Shown: positions 7,177-15,706, numbered from the stretch's first letter. The stretch: 19,291 bases of DNA from an uncultured Acetatifactor sp. (GCA_934433135.1 CAKRZO010000038.1:1-19291); one strand, 5' to 3'. Program-made: numbers and translations. Notes: generated by a model from the sequence alone, not told the origin.

Positions 7177-8054
7177 TTAAACCATTTCTTCACTTCTTCT
7201 ATTGGCGTATCAACCAAATCCGCGATATCCTCTATAGAAAAACCTTTTTGGTAAAGCTTAAGTGCTGTAGATTTGGCTGTTTGATATGCTGCTGTTTTGG
7301 CTGCTTCCTTTTCCTTGTCGGCAACATAGGTCTTCAAAATGTATTCATCATCAAACAACGACATCATAATGCTCACAACCTCCTGTTCTCTGCTTCCCAG
7401 ATACTCTTTTAATACATTTTCGTCCTTGCAAATCGCTATTGTCTCCAACACAGCTTCCCGGGTTCTTCCGTATCGCTTCACCTGTTCATTATAAATTCTG
7501 GTAAAGGTTACATACTGATTTATAATGTCTCCTTCTTCGCCATCGTAAATCATCTTTACTTTCACTTCAACGGCGCTTTCCTCTCCGTTAAAAAATACTT
7601 TTGACAAATATAGATACTCAGGTCTTGTCTTTCGTTCACCTGTATATATTACATACAGTTCCGGTTTCGGCAGTTTCACAGGCTTGCTGCCATATAAATT
7701 CTGCCCCGTTCTCTCGTTGTACTCCTGATAGGTCTGCACCAGATACATAAGACCGCGAACCACAATATTCACCGTCCATGTACTTTGAGCCTCTACCAGA
7801 ATGATCAGTCTGTCTCCAATGCAAAATCCCAAATCATTGTAGCACTGATCCAACAGTATATTTTTAATCGTTACATTGCGGATGCTCTCTTCTGTTACAT
7901 CCCGATCTTCCGGATGTAATGCCCGATAGAGCTGTATTAGATACTTCGGCTCTTGAAACAGATCCGTAAATACGCTGTCTTTTACAGTTTTTCTTGCAAT
8001 TTCCCCTGTCTTTTGGAGAAATGCTTTTTCCATATTAGATTTTATTTGATACAA
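7173..8054 (-). CDS. Rpn-family PD-(D/E)XK nuclease (putative transposase)
   Basis: 293-residue member of the Rpn / PDDEXK_2 family of recombination-promoting nucleases. The N-terminal DSVFTDLF stretch (26-33) and the nuclease core YNDLGFCIGDRLIILVEAQS (72-91) are visible; Asp81 and Glu88-x-Gln90 fit the D...ExQ catalytic pattern. The C-terminus is the usual charged helical tail (KEKEAAKTAAYQTAKSTALK) ending in a small HTH-like segment (FSIEDIADLVDTPIEEVKKW). The start is probably TTG 8054, with GGAAAGGA about 10 bases upstream; ATG 8033 has no ribosome site. It interrupts a pectin operon: genes on both sides are truncated at its borders. The family is known to raise RecA-independent recombination; whether it moved itself is inference. 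Confidence 0.88.
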   Translation of the reverse strand: MYQIKSNMEKAFLQKTGEIARKTVKDSVFTDLFQEPKYLIQLYRALHPEDRDVTEESIRNVTIKNILLDQCYNDLGFCIGDRLIILVEAQSTWTVNIVVRGLMYLVQTYQEYNERTGQNLYGSKPVKLPKPELYVIYTGERKTRPEYLYLSKVFFNGEESAVEVKVKMIYDGEEGDIINQYVTFTRIYNEQVKRYGRTREAVLETIAICKDENVLKEYLGSREQEVVSIMMSLFDDEYILKTYVADKEKEAAKTAAYQTAKSTALKLYQKGFSIEDIADLVDTPIEEVKKWFN

Positions 8055-8102
8055 ATTAATTTTTCCTTTCCTTTAAGTTATTGTCGATATAATATCCATA
8101 CA

Positions 8103-8158
8103 AATCTAACACTTAAACGCAGAAAGGTGCCTCTCACTTATAGTGTACCACAAGCGTT
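8103..8158. promoter_or_regulatory. Nested hairpin upstream of the Rpn gene
   Basis: AAACGC and GCGTTT enclose GGTGC/GTACC (one G-U) and the palindrome CACT-TAT-AGTG, forming a stacked hairpin in the leader region of the Rpn gene. No clear sigma-A promoter stands out here. It may be a structured leader or the end of the inserted unit. Coordinates are approximate. Confidence 0.35.
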
Positions 8159-8185
8159 TGTATCATGCAATTTGTTTCTGAAATT

Positions 8186-8281
8186 TTAATAGCCTTTTAA
8201 TAACCCCTGTATCACACCGTCATCATAGCTGAATGTGATTGCTTTCTTTTTCCCGTATTTTTCGTTATATCGGCTGCGCAT
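8186..8281 (-). pseudogene. 5' remnant of a polysaccharide deacetylase gene
   Basis: An ATG at 8281, overlapping the last codons of GH28 in another frame, opens MRSRYNEKYGKKKAITFSYDDG followed by VIQG, then LLKGY and a stop. The KKKAITFSYDDGV string is the start of NodB-type polysaccharide deacetylases, where the first Asp of the pair is the catalytic base and the second a metal ligand. About 26 codons are homologous-looking; the remaining 200 or more residues are gone. The break lies near 8203, on the far side of the Rpn gene from the truncated SGNH esterase. It indicates a lost deacetylase that was translationally coupled to GH28. The match is from recognised motif pattern only. Confidence 0.7.
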
Positions 8282-9635
8282 AAAAAGTTTCTTCCGCCTT
8301 TACTTCCCATTTATCTTTGGTCAACTGCGTCTCCAAACCGGAAATGAAAACCTTTCCTTCCGACCATTTTTTCAAAAGGGCTTCTCCGTGATAATTGATT
8401 AATTTTACGTTCTTCAATTCAATAAGGTCATAGTTGCAGACATGCATAAAGTCAATGTCTTCATAACCTTTGCGGAATGAAATGCTGCTGTCGGAAATTT
8501 TCAGGGTCAGCGGTACTTGGGAATCCCCGTAGGCGGTAAGAGGCATGCTGATGTCTGTGGCTTCGATGTTTTCGAAGGAGATGGACTGCAGGGGTCTGTT
8601 CTGCTGCCACATTTCATTTCCGGAGTAATTATAGTGTAAGAAGCGATCCGCATAATCTACTTTGCAGTTTTTAATGACAATATTTCCCGGCTGTTGTGCA
8701 ATCGGGATGGAGAAATCTGCATAATAGGTAAAAACGCTCAGCATGTTATTGCGGTGTCCCTCGGTTTTGGGTTTAATGCCGTTTCGTTTTTCTTCTTCAC
8801 TTAAGCTGCCCCGGAACAGGTACTTGCAGGGTCCGTAGATATGGCAGTTCTCTACCAATACATTCGTTCCTCCGAAGCGCATGGCGCTGCATGCGGAATT
8901 CAGTTCACAGGTGTTCACAATCACGTTAACATTTCCAAAGCCTGCCACACAGTCATCCCCGGTGTAGAATTCACAGTTCCAGATTTCAATATTCTCACAG
9001 GCTGTCATGTGGATGCCATCGTGTCCTGCCAGAGCCGTCACATGATCCGCTGTAATATTCTTGCAATAAAAGAGCGCATGCGCCCAGTTGGCGCTGTCAT
9101 TTACGGTATATCCCCGGAATGTGATATTCTTGCAGTAGAACATGTTGATGCAGTGAGGCCCTCTGTAATTCTCTTCGCCTTTCTCATCAAAGCAGTCGCT
9201 TCCGTCCAATACGGACTTTTCTTCCCCGATGATGGCGACATTCTCTGCGCGGATGGCGCGAATCAGCGCATTGTTCCAACGGCTGCCGGCCATTCTCATA
9301 AATTTGTACGCTTCCTCCAAATCGGTTCTGCGTTCCGCCCGGTTCCATAGCGCATCGGTAATCAGGTCGGGGATCGGTTCCACGGTATCCTCTTTGTATC
9401 CGAAATAATCTTCCGGATTCCGACTGCCTTTCAAACACGCATTTTTTAAAAGATGCAGTGTAATATTGGAGCGCAGCCGTATTCCGCCTGTCCGGAAGAT
9501 TCCTTCCGGAACCACCACTTCTCCTCCTCCTAAGGCAAAGCAATGGTCAATTGCCGCCTGGATCTTGTCTGTCTGCAGTTCCTCCACGCCGGGTACTGCG
9601 CCGAAGTCGCATATGTTTACTGAAATTCCTGCCAT
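8265..9635 (-). CDS. GH28 polygalacturonase-like enzyme
   Basis: 456-residue right-handed beta-helix protein of GH28, predicted to cleave galacturonic acid residues from pectic oligosaccharides. It starts with the family's DFGAVPG...IQAAIDHC and VVPEGIFRTGGI blocks. The catalytic region has GHDGIH (204-209) and TGDDCVAG (226-232), supplying the paired aspartates Asp227-Asp228 and Asp206. The GHG and RIK motifs of classical endo-polygalacturonases are not seen, so an exo-acting or related specificity is likelier. No signal peptide: cytoplasmic action on imported fragments. ATG 9635 with AGGAGGAG upstream is preferred over the in-frame ATG at 9683. First gene of a broken minus-strand pectin operon (GH28, deacetylase, SGNH esterase, MBL). 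Confidence 0.87.
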   Translation of the reverse strand: MAGISVNICDFGAVPGVEELQTDKIQAAIDHCFALGGGEVVVPEGIFRTGGIRLRSNITLHLLKNACLKGSRNPEDYFGYKEDTVEPIPDLITDALWNRAERRTDLEEAYKFMRMAGSRWNNALIRAIRAENVAIIGEEKSVLDGSDCFDEKGEENYRGPHCINMFYCKNITFRGYTVNDSANWAHALFYCKNITADHVTALAGHDGIHMTACENIEIWNCEFYTGDDCVAGFGNVNVIVNTCELNSACSAMRFGGTNVLVENCHIYGPCKYLFRGSLSEEEKRNGIKPKTEGHRNNMLSVFTYYADFSIPIAQQPGNIVIKNCKVDYADRFLHYNYSGNEMWQQNRPLQSISFENIEATDISMPLTAYGDSQVPLTLKISDSSISFRKGYEDIDFMHVCNYDLIELKNVKLINYHGEALLKKWSEGKVFISGLETQLTKDKWEVKAEETFYAQPI

Positions 9636-9843
9636 TTCTTCTCCTCCTCGTAATGATATTGAATTTTTGTATTGCATCTTCATTACCTTTTATTAATAGC
9701 TTTTAGTCGTTTTCTTGTTTTTATATAATTTTCTTTATAGATTGCTTTTCCTGATTATCTTCTTACTTTTATATCTTCTATTTTCTGCTATTCCATTTTC
9801 TGTCATTGTGCCTTCAGGATTTATTTACGGTCTATTGTCCTTT

Positions 9844-10845
9844 TTACAGAAATAACAGCGTGCCGATAAAGCAGGCAAGGACTCCTGCCAGTTGTCGTTT
9901 GGAAAGTTTTTCGTGAAACAGAACAACACCGGTCAAAGAAGTCAGCACGACTACACCACCGGTAATAAAGGGATATAAAACCGTTGCCGGAAGGTGCGCT
10001 GCTCCGATTAACTGAAGCATATAAGAGATGCCATCTGCAATGGAAGATGCCAGTAAAAGCGGCAGCACTTTCCTGGCCTTTGCTTTCATTCCGTTTGCTT
10101 TCTCGCAGTCTCGCGCTTCTAAGTGTCCGGATGAAGGAATTTCTGTTGAAAAATCTGATTTTTCAGCAGAATATGGCTTTTCAAAAGAATACGACCTTTT
10201 GGAATCGTCGCCTTGTCTAAGAGAGGGGAAAAGTTTCTTTCGAAGAAGCAGCATCGCCAGGCCGCAGAAAGCGGCCTTAAAAAGCATCACCCAGAAGGCA
10301 AATTCCGGGGAAGACACTTCCGCTCCTGCCACACTGATCTGGTGCATTTTCGAAGTGACGCTGGTGACTCCGTTTAAGAAGAATACCGCAACACAAAGCA
10401 ACAGCTGGTTTTTTCCTGCCATTTTTGTTCCGGAATGAAATAAGACCACAGCCGCAATTACAATAAGGATTCCCAGGATTCGGAATAAGGTTATCTCTTC
10501 TTTCAGAAAAAAGATTCCCCACAGATAGGGTACCGTCATTCCCCCTGTCATAAGGGAAATGGTATACAGAGACATGTTTCCTTTTTCCATGATGCGGAAA
10601 CCGATAAACAGGTACGCAACCAATGCGGTGGAGAAAATCGCCGCTAAAAGGAGTGAATAGGGTGTGACATGAATTCGGAATCCATTGATAATTAAAAAAA
10701 GAAAGACGGAAAAGCATCCTGTCGCAGTATTGTAAATCAGACTGCTTTTCACGGATGCTCCGGCATTCTCCTGGTATTTTTTCTGAATGGCAAAATTTGC
10801 CGCAAGTAAAAAATCTGCTATGATAATCAGAAGGTATGTATTCAT
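9844..10845 (-). CDS. DMT-superfamily (EamA) membrane transporter
   Basis: 333-residue integral membrane protein with about ten hydrophobic segments in two EamA-like halves. The first half contains ISLMTGGMTVPYLWGIFFLKEEIT and the second VLYPFITGGVVVLTSLTGVVLFHEKLS, the paired repeat of drug/metabolite transporters. Between the halves (about residues 204-252) is an unusually long hydrophilic linker rich in Ser, Glu and Lys. It carries a near-perfect DNA palindrome (10142-10170). The start follows AAAGGGA. It lies upstream of GH28 on the same strand, about 208 bases away, so cotranscription is possible but unproven. The transported compound cannot be told from the sequence. Confidence 0.85.
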   Translation of the reverse strand: MNTYLLIIIADFLLAANFAIQKKYQENAGASVKSSLIYNTATGCFSVFLFLIINGFRIHVTPYSLLLAAIFSTALVAYLFIGFRIMEKGNMSLYTISLMTGGMTVPYLWGIFFLKEEITLFRILGILIVIAAVVLFHSGTKMAGKNQLLLCVAVFFLNGVTSVTSKMHQISVAGAEVSSPEFAFWVMLFKAAFCGLAMLLLRKKLFPSLRQGDDSKRSYSFEKPYSAEKSDFSTEIPSSGHLEARDCEKANGMKAKARKVLPLLLASSIADGISYMLQLIGAAHLPATVLYPFITGGVVVLTSLTGVVLFHEKLSKRQLAGVLACFIGTLLFL

Positions 10846-10885
10846 TTTGTTGTCCCTTTACCCGGTTTTGTTCATCTTTTTTATC

Positions 10886-10914
10886 AGAATACCCATAATA
10901 GACATGTTTTTCAA
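10886..10914 (-). promoter_or_regulatory. Candidate sigma-A promoter for the DMT transporter
   Basis: On the minus strand TTGAAA (10914-10909), a 17-base spacer and TATTCT (10891-10886), about 40 bases before the ATG at 10845. Confidence 0.5.
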
Positions 10915-11316
10915 GAAATAGTATTTGCCCGGAATTCGGTCTTTGGAACAACTATTAAGCACCCTCTTTTGATTTTACGGCTGTTTTTCCGGATCCGCTG
11001 CTATTTCTGCACGGTTTTCCTTTAATTTACAGCAAAAAAAGGACGAGCATTTTAACATTTTTATTTGATAATAACATGTATTTTGTTAGTATTCAATATT
11101 TTTTGTTAGAACGATATTCTGTGCAGGCTTGAACGATTTTATAGCCTTCAAGCACAAATAACCGCTCACTTTTTGTCGTCTGTTTTACAAAAACGGGTGG
11201 AAATAGCAGGTGTCAGCCTAAAGCAATCTTATATTGCCAAAGAATCGCTTAATAATTGCCCCAAAGGCCGGAACCCGGGCAAATACTATTTCTTGAAAAA
11301 TTTACGTGGCTCAGAT
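10915..11316. other. Gene-free AT-rich stretch
   Basis: No credible gene seen on either strand. It must hold the rhamnosidase promoter, but no clear -35/-10 pair stands out. A hairpin GCTTGAA/TTCAAGC with a 13-base loop lies at 11127-11153, and GAACGAT occurs twice nearby (from 11109 and 11131). The only ORF of note (11173-11451) runs into the inverted-repeat element and looks spurious. Confidence 0.5.
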
Positions 11317-11463
11317 ATGATATCAGGGTCAAAAGGTCAAAAAGCCGTTCGTGCTTGCACGATTAGGCTTTTGAACTTGGGACCCGTCAAGCATGGGGAA
11401 AGCGGATTCCGAATGTTCATGATATCAAATGAGGGGCAAAATACCTTTTGACCCTCATATCAT
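11317..11463. repeat. 147-bp element with 21-bp terminal inverted repeats
   Basis: Ends 11317-11337 and 11443-11463 are reverse complements with a single mismatch; 20 bases of the left end read TGATATCAGGGTCAAAAGGT. Both ends are flanked outside by GAT (11314-11316 and 11464-11466), a possible 3-bp target duplication. Inside, AAAAGCC/GGCTTTT (11340-11346, 11366-11372) caps a smaller hairpin TCGTG-CTTG-CACGA. ATGAGGG/CCCTCAT near the right end can form a competing hairpin. It carries no protein gene. It looks like a miniature inverted-repeat transposable element or a structured RNA-type repeat, sitting 138 bases before the rhamnosidase start and therefore probably within its leader. Confidence 0.7.
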
Positions 11464-11601
11464 GATATGGTAATAGTTCAGACAAGCAGAACCGCTCAGC
11501 AAGCAGAGCAGCAGGCAGCGTTACTCAGTAAACAACACTGTTCAGGCTGGCAAAATAGTTCCGGCCAGCAGGAGAAAACAGAAAAAGGGAAGGATTCGGG
11601 T

Positions 11602-13686
11602 ATGGAAGGAAAAGCAAAATTTATATGGTTGGATAAAGAGCGGTACCCCAGGTTTCAGGGAAGTCCGGTATCCGTTTTTGCGGCGGACAGAAAACGGTAT
11701 CTTTTCGGAGTGGCCGCGTTTCGGAAAGAGTTTACATTTGACAAAAAAATAAGGCAGGTCGAAATCGAACTTTTCGGAGATACGAGATATTATCTGTGGA
11801 TAAATGACCGGTATGCAGGGACAGGACCCTGCCCTCCCGGCGGAGACTTTGATATGCCTTACCAATACAGCAGTACCTATCTTGCAGACGTAGAGGAAAA
11901 CGATATTCGCTTTTTTGTCCGGGTACAGTTGACGCCTACCGTGCAGACGGACAATTCCAAGGGCAAGGGCGGGCTGATTTTAGCGGCGCGTCTTATTTTT
12001 GAAGATGGAAGCGAGACTGCCATCGGGACGGATGAGACCTGGTTTGCCCGTCTGGAACGGGAATATCTTTCCCCCCGATATATGGATTATACCAAAGAGA
12101 GGGATGACTGGTCTTATGCTGTGCAAACGAAAAGTGTCTGGAATGTAGTGCCGTCTCCCATTCGAAATCTGCAGGAACAGGTAATAGACACCAGGGAATT
12201 TGTCATTCCACCCCGCCAAACCCGGGAATTCAAAGTAGACCTTGCAAAAATTTACGCAGCTTACTCTTTGCTTCGAATTACCGCAAGCGGCGAGTATTTT
12301 ATTCGGCTTATCACCGCAGAAAAAGACAATATTTCGTTAAAAGAGCATTGCGTAAAGGGAGACCGTAATGAAGTCTATCGCTCCAACGAGTATTACGGGG
12401 TGGGAGAATATTGCCTGCTGGTGCAGAATAAAAGTGATGTAGAACTGAAAATTCAATCCGAAGTGATATCCGTTTGTTACCCATCGGAAGAAAAAGGCTT
12501 TTTCCGATGTTCGGATGAAATGCTGAACCGCATTTACGACTTGGGAAAACATACGGTAAAAATATGCAGGCAGGGAATTGAACTGGACAGTCCGGTTCAT
12601 CAGGAGAATCTGCTCTGCACAGGCGATTATCTGATCGAGAGCCTGGTAAATAACTATACCACGGGAGACTATTCCCTGACCCGTTTTGATATCGTAAGGA
12701 TGTCGCATTACCTGAAGCTTACCGATGGCTATATGTACAATGACAACTATGCCCTGGTGTGGATTTTATGGCTTTGGGATTACTATCGGTATACCGGCGA
12801 TGAATCAATCTTTTCAGAGACAATCGAAGGGCTGGAGGCCTTGCTCTTTAAGATGGAACATTCGGAGGATTCCGCAGGACTTGTACAGGATGTCTCCGGC
12901 TATATGTTCGTGGACTGGACATTCATCGATGGGCATTCCCTGTTTGCACCGCCGCGGGCGCTAGGGGAAACCGTTGTGGATGCCCTGTATTACAAGCTAT
13001 TGGAAACTGCTGCGGAAATATACCACATTTTGGAAATGCCGGAACAGGCAAAGTTCTATTGGGATAAATCAGACCGATTCAAAGCCACTTTCCATGAGAC
13101 TTTTTACGATCCGGAAAAGGGACTGTATTTTGACGGACGGAATGGAATGACTGCCTGCAATGCGTTTATACCGGAAAATCCGCAGAACAGATATTATACA
13201 CGATATGCCAACACACTGGCGGTTCTTTTCGGGCTCGCAAAGCAGGAGGACGCAGTCCGGATTATGCGGTGGGTACTGGAAAAGGAAAACCTGGACGGCG
13301 TCCAGCCGTATTTTATGCATTATATTCTGGAAGCGGTCTATAAGGTCGGTTTGTTCCCGGAATACGGAATGGGGCTGATCCGCAAATGGCAGACCTCAGT
13401 AGAAGACTGCGAAAAGGGAATGCACGAGGTCTGGTACAGCTATGAAGGGTATGAAACCGACTATTCTCACGGATGGGGAGCCACACCAACTTACCAGTTG
13501 CCTTCGAAAGTTCTCGGACTGGAAATCCTGGAACCGGGCTTTCGCAAAATTCGTTTAAAGCCGGATTTGTATGGTCTTAAGTGGGTTACCATAAAAGTTC
13601 CTACACCTTTCGGGACCATTACGTGTCATTATGAAGAAGGAAGCAAACCGCGAATCTCCGTACCGGAAGGGATTGAAGCGGTGTGA
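11602..13686 (+). CDS. Alpha-L-rhamnosidase-like glycoside hydrolase, GH78 clan
   Basis: 694-residue enzyme predicted to remove alpha-L-rhamnose from rhamnogalacturonan or glycosides in the cytoplasm. The N-terminal third is beta-sandwich-like (FRKEFTFDKKIRQVEIELFGDTRYYLWING-type lectin fold). It is followed by an (alpha/alpha)6 barrel starting near FFRCSDEMLNRIYDLGKHTVKIC. The catalytic block DSPVHQENLLCTGD (Asp329 to Asp342) corresponds to the D-x-P-x-R-x-E...GD motif of GH78, with Glu335 as candidate acid. The C-terminal YSHGWGATPTYQLPSKVLG is the classic barrel end before the small beta domain. ATG 11602 is chosen for AAGGA seven bases upstream. The 45 in-frame codons before it are Gln-rich, begin next to the repeat at 11463 and look non-coding. 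Convergent with GH127. Confidence 0.83.
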   Translation: MEGKAKFIWLDKERYPRFQGSPVSVFAADRKRYLFGVAAFRKEFTFDKKIRQVEIELFGDTRYYLWINDRYAGTGPCPPGGDFDMPYQYSSTYLADVEENDIRFFVRVQLTPTVQTDNSKGKGGLILAARLIFEDGSETAIGTDETWFARLEREYLSPRYMDYTKERDDWSYAVQTKSVWNVVPSPIRNLQEQVIDTREFVIPPRQTREFKVDLAKIYAAYSLLRITASGEYFIRLITAEKDNISLKEHCVKGDRNEVYRSNEYYGVGEYCLLVQNKSDVELKIQSEVISVCYPSEEKGFFRCSDEMLNRIYDLGKHTVKICRQGIELDSPVHQENLLCTGDYLIESLVNNYTTGDYSLTRFDIVRMSHYLKLTDGYMYNDNYALVWILWLWDYYRYTGDESIFSETIEGLEALLFKMEHSEDSAGLVQDVSGYMFVDWTFIDGHSLFAPPRALGETVVDALYYKLLETAAEIYHILEMPEQAKFYWDKSDRFKATFHETFYDPEKGLYFDGRNGMTACNAFIPENPQNRYYTRYANTLAVLFGLAKQEDAVRIMRWVLEKENLDGVQPYFMHYILEAVYKVGLFPEYGMGLIRKWQTSVEDCEKGMHEVWYSYEGYETDYSHGWGATPTYQLPSKVLGLEILEPGFRKIRLKPDLYGLKWVTIKVPTPFGTITCHYEEGSKPRISVPEGIEAV

Positions 13687-13708
13687 AAAAGCGAGCCGGA
13701 AGCGAAAA

Positions 13709-13760
13709 TGTGGTATGGCAAAACAAACGTCATACCGCATAAAAGTTAACGTGTTATCAT
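13709..13760 (-). repeat. Hairpin repeat, copy A (inverted)
   Basis: Read on the minus strand, this 52-base block matches the block after the antitoxin gene (17480-17530) at about 42 of 51 positions, including unpaired flank TGATAAC.CGTTAACTTTTATG. Its stem is GCGGTATG.C with GCCATACC around a T-rich loop, followed on the minus strand by CATTTTCGC. It sits about 20 bases after the GH127 stop and between convergent genes, so it probably acts as a terminator for both. Confidence 0.7.
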
Positions 13761-13780
13761 TTGTTTCAGATTGCCGGTCA

Positions 13781-15616
13781 TTACGATTTTACATTTACCC
13801 AGACCATCATATCGGTTTCTCCTCTGTTGGCATAGCAGGAGTAGGGAATAAACTTCAAGTTTACTTTTTCATATGCGTTCTTCTCCGCTTCCCGGGACCA
13901 CTCCGTGTACAGGTCAGCAGTCTCTTTTTTGCGTAAGCCCTGTACCAGAAGGATGGGCAGGCCGAAGGTCTCGTCATAGCTTACTTCTATTTCTGCATCA
14001 GGATTTAAATACAGGCCATGAAGATTTTCGCCGTTATCGACCGCTTCCATGCAATAGACAACCGGCCCGTATTGCAGAGCGACTTTTCCGGCATTGCCAT
14101 ACACCTGTACATGGGACTGCATCAGGCGTGGCACCATGCTAAACTCAATGCAAACCTTATCCGGATTGGTAATGCAGATAAAACGATCCTTCTCTTCATA
14201 AACGCAATTAACGGAATATTGTTTGCACCATTGCGGTATTCTGACTTTCAGAACCGGAACATTGCGGCAGGTAATCTGCACGGCACCATTTAACGGGTAT
14301 TGTGTCTGCTGTTCAATGAAAGCATCCCCGCAGGTAAAACAGCTTTCCGCGAACTGATGGATATAGTAGGTATCCTCTCTTTTGCTGTAAATGACATTCT
14401 GTAAAGAAGCCAGATAACGATTCAAGTTCGGCGGACAGCAGGAACATTCCAATATTTCCAGACGGGAGGTTCTGGGGTAACGTTCCTTTTTCAAAGAGGA
14501 TACGTTTTTGATATGGTTCCGCAGATTAATTTCCAATGGATTTTCGTAAAAGAAAGCCTTTCCGTCCAGAGAAATTCCGGCAAGGATTCCATTGTACCAT
14601 TCCTTTTCAATGATATCTCCATAAACAGCCTTTGGTTCCAGATCGGTCATTTTGGCGGAAAACAGTGCCATTCCGATGGAAGCGCAGCTTTCACAATAGG
14701 CAGTTTCATCCGGCAGATCATAGGGCACAGTGAAAGCTTCTCCGATATAAGTAGAACCGATGCCGCCGGTAATATACATTTTGTGTTCCAGAATATCCTG
14801 ATACAATGCCCTGCAGGTCTGTGCCAGTTCCTCATCTTTTTTTACGGCTGCAAGCATAGCCATGGCGATGTACAGATAGCAGGCTCGTACCGCATGTCCC
14901 TGAGCTGTTTTCTGCTCTCTGACAGGAAGATGGCTTTGGTTATTGGAAGGAAGATAAATATCTGCAAAGTCCTTTTTTTCAAACTCTTCCGGATGACGAC
15001 CCCTCTCTTCCAGGAAAAATTCGGCGAGCTTCAGCGCCTTTTCTTTTCCGGTGCATGCATAAAATCGAAGCAGAGCCAGTTCAATTTCCTCATGTCCGGG
15101 AGTAACAAAACTCGCGGATTTTTCTTCTACAAAAACCCGGTAGATGTAATCCATATATTTTTCCATACACCGCAAAAAGCGATCTCTGCCGGTTGCTTCA
15201 TAGTAAGCGACTGCTGCTTCCAGCAAATGCCCGGCGCAATACAACTCGTGCATGGATCGGTTGCGGAAGCGCATTCCCGGTTCACATACCGTAAAGTAAA
15301 TATTAAAATATCCATCCTCCCATTGTCCGGCTTCAATCTCATCGATCAGCATTTCTACCTTCTCGGTTAACTCCGCATCCGGTTTATCGGCAAGCAGGTA
15401 AGCAGCTGCTTCCATCCATTTTGCCACATCGGAATCCCAGAAAAAATGCGGCTTATTCGCCATCCCTTCTTTCCAATCCAGACGAAAAGCATCAATCCGT
15501 CCGGTTTCGCAGAATTTATTCCATACTGCCTGCATGGTGATTTTCCGATTCATGTCCTGTTTCTTTTTTAAAAATCCGCCGGTAATTACAGTGTTTTTCT
15601 GATGATTCTGTTCCAT
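13781..15616 (-). CDS. Beta-L-arabinofuranosidase, GH127
   Basis: 611-residue GH127 (DUF1680) enzyme predicted to release beta-L-arabinofuranose. The (alpha/alpha)6 barrel is followed by beta domains, and the zinc-thiolate site is readable. Glu293, Glu309 and Cys311 in GEAFTVPYD...YCESCASI have the same spacing as Glu322, Glu338 and Cys340 of the characterised HypBA1. CSCCPPNLNR supplies Cys393 (nucleophile) and Cys394. Other family marks are ITGGIGSTYIGEAF, QGHAVRACYLY and ALQYGPVVYCMEA. No signal peptide, so cytoplasmic. The start at 15616 has AAAGGA about 13 bases upstream; a later Met22 is possible. Divergent from the second AraC gene, which likely controls it, and convergent with the rhamnosidase. 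Confidence 0.92.
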   Translation of the reverse strand: MEQNHQKNTVITGGFLKKKQDMNRKITMQAVWNKFCETGRIDAFRLDWKEGMANKPHFFWDSDVAKWMEAAAYLLADKPDAELTEKVEMLIDEIEAGQWEDGYFNIYFTVCEPGMRFRNRSMHELYCAGHLLEAAVAYYEATGRDRFLRCMEKYMDYIYRVFVEEKSASFVTPGHEEIELALLRFYACTGKEKALKLAEFFLEERGRHPEEFEKKDFADIYLPSNNQSHLPVREQKTAQGHAVRACYLYIAMAMLAAVKKDEELAQTCRALYQDILEHKMYITGGIGSTYIGEAFTVPYDLPDETAYCESCASIGMALFSAKMTDLEPKAVYGDIIEKEWYNGILAGISLDGKAFFYENPLEINLRNHIKNVSSLKKERYPRTSRLEILECSCCPPNLNRYLASLQNVIYSKREDTYYIHQFAESCFTCGDAFIEQQTQYPLNGAVQITCRNVPVLKVRIPQWCKQYSVNCVYEEKDRFICITNPDKVCIEFSMVPRLMQSHVQVYGNAGKVALQYGPVVYCMEAVDNGENLHGLYLNPDAEIEVSYDETFGLPILLVQGLRKKETADLYTEWSREAEKNAYEKVNLKFIPYSCYANRGETDMMVWVNVKS

Positions 15617-15706
15617 ATCAATAACCAGTCCTTTCTGAAGTTAAGCAGTCCTGTATTGGCTGCAAACCCTGTATTTTTTATATTTTTTTGTTTTATCTGC
15701 TTTTTC

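Noticed and set aside
8166..8180. 15-base exact inverted match to 2791-2805 beside the Rpn border
   Set aside because: A single AT-rich 15-mer match in 19 kb over both strands is close to what chance allows, and the neighbouring bases do not extend it.
10277..10951. 224-codon minus-strand ORF over the transporter
   Set aside because: Out-of-frame shadow of the DMT transporter, arginine/histidine-rich with no membrane pattern.
11173..11451. 92-codon plus-strand ORF before the rhamnosidase
   Set aside because: Its second half is simply a translation of the inverted-repeat element, it has no ribosome site and no recognisable domain.
11467..11601. Longer rhamnosidase start at 11467
   Set aside because: The extra 45 codons are Gln/Ser-rich low complexity starting beside the repeat, with no ribosome site, whereas ATG 11602 has AAGGA at good spacing and starts a normal GH78-type N-terminus.
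14513..15370. 285-codon plus-strand ORF
   Set aside because: Antisense to the GH127 gene with complete catalytic motifs; no recognisable family.
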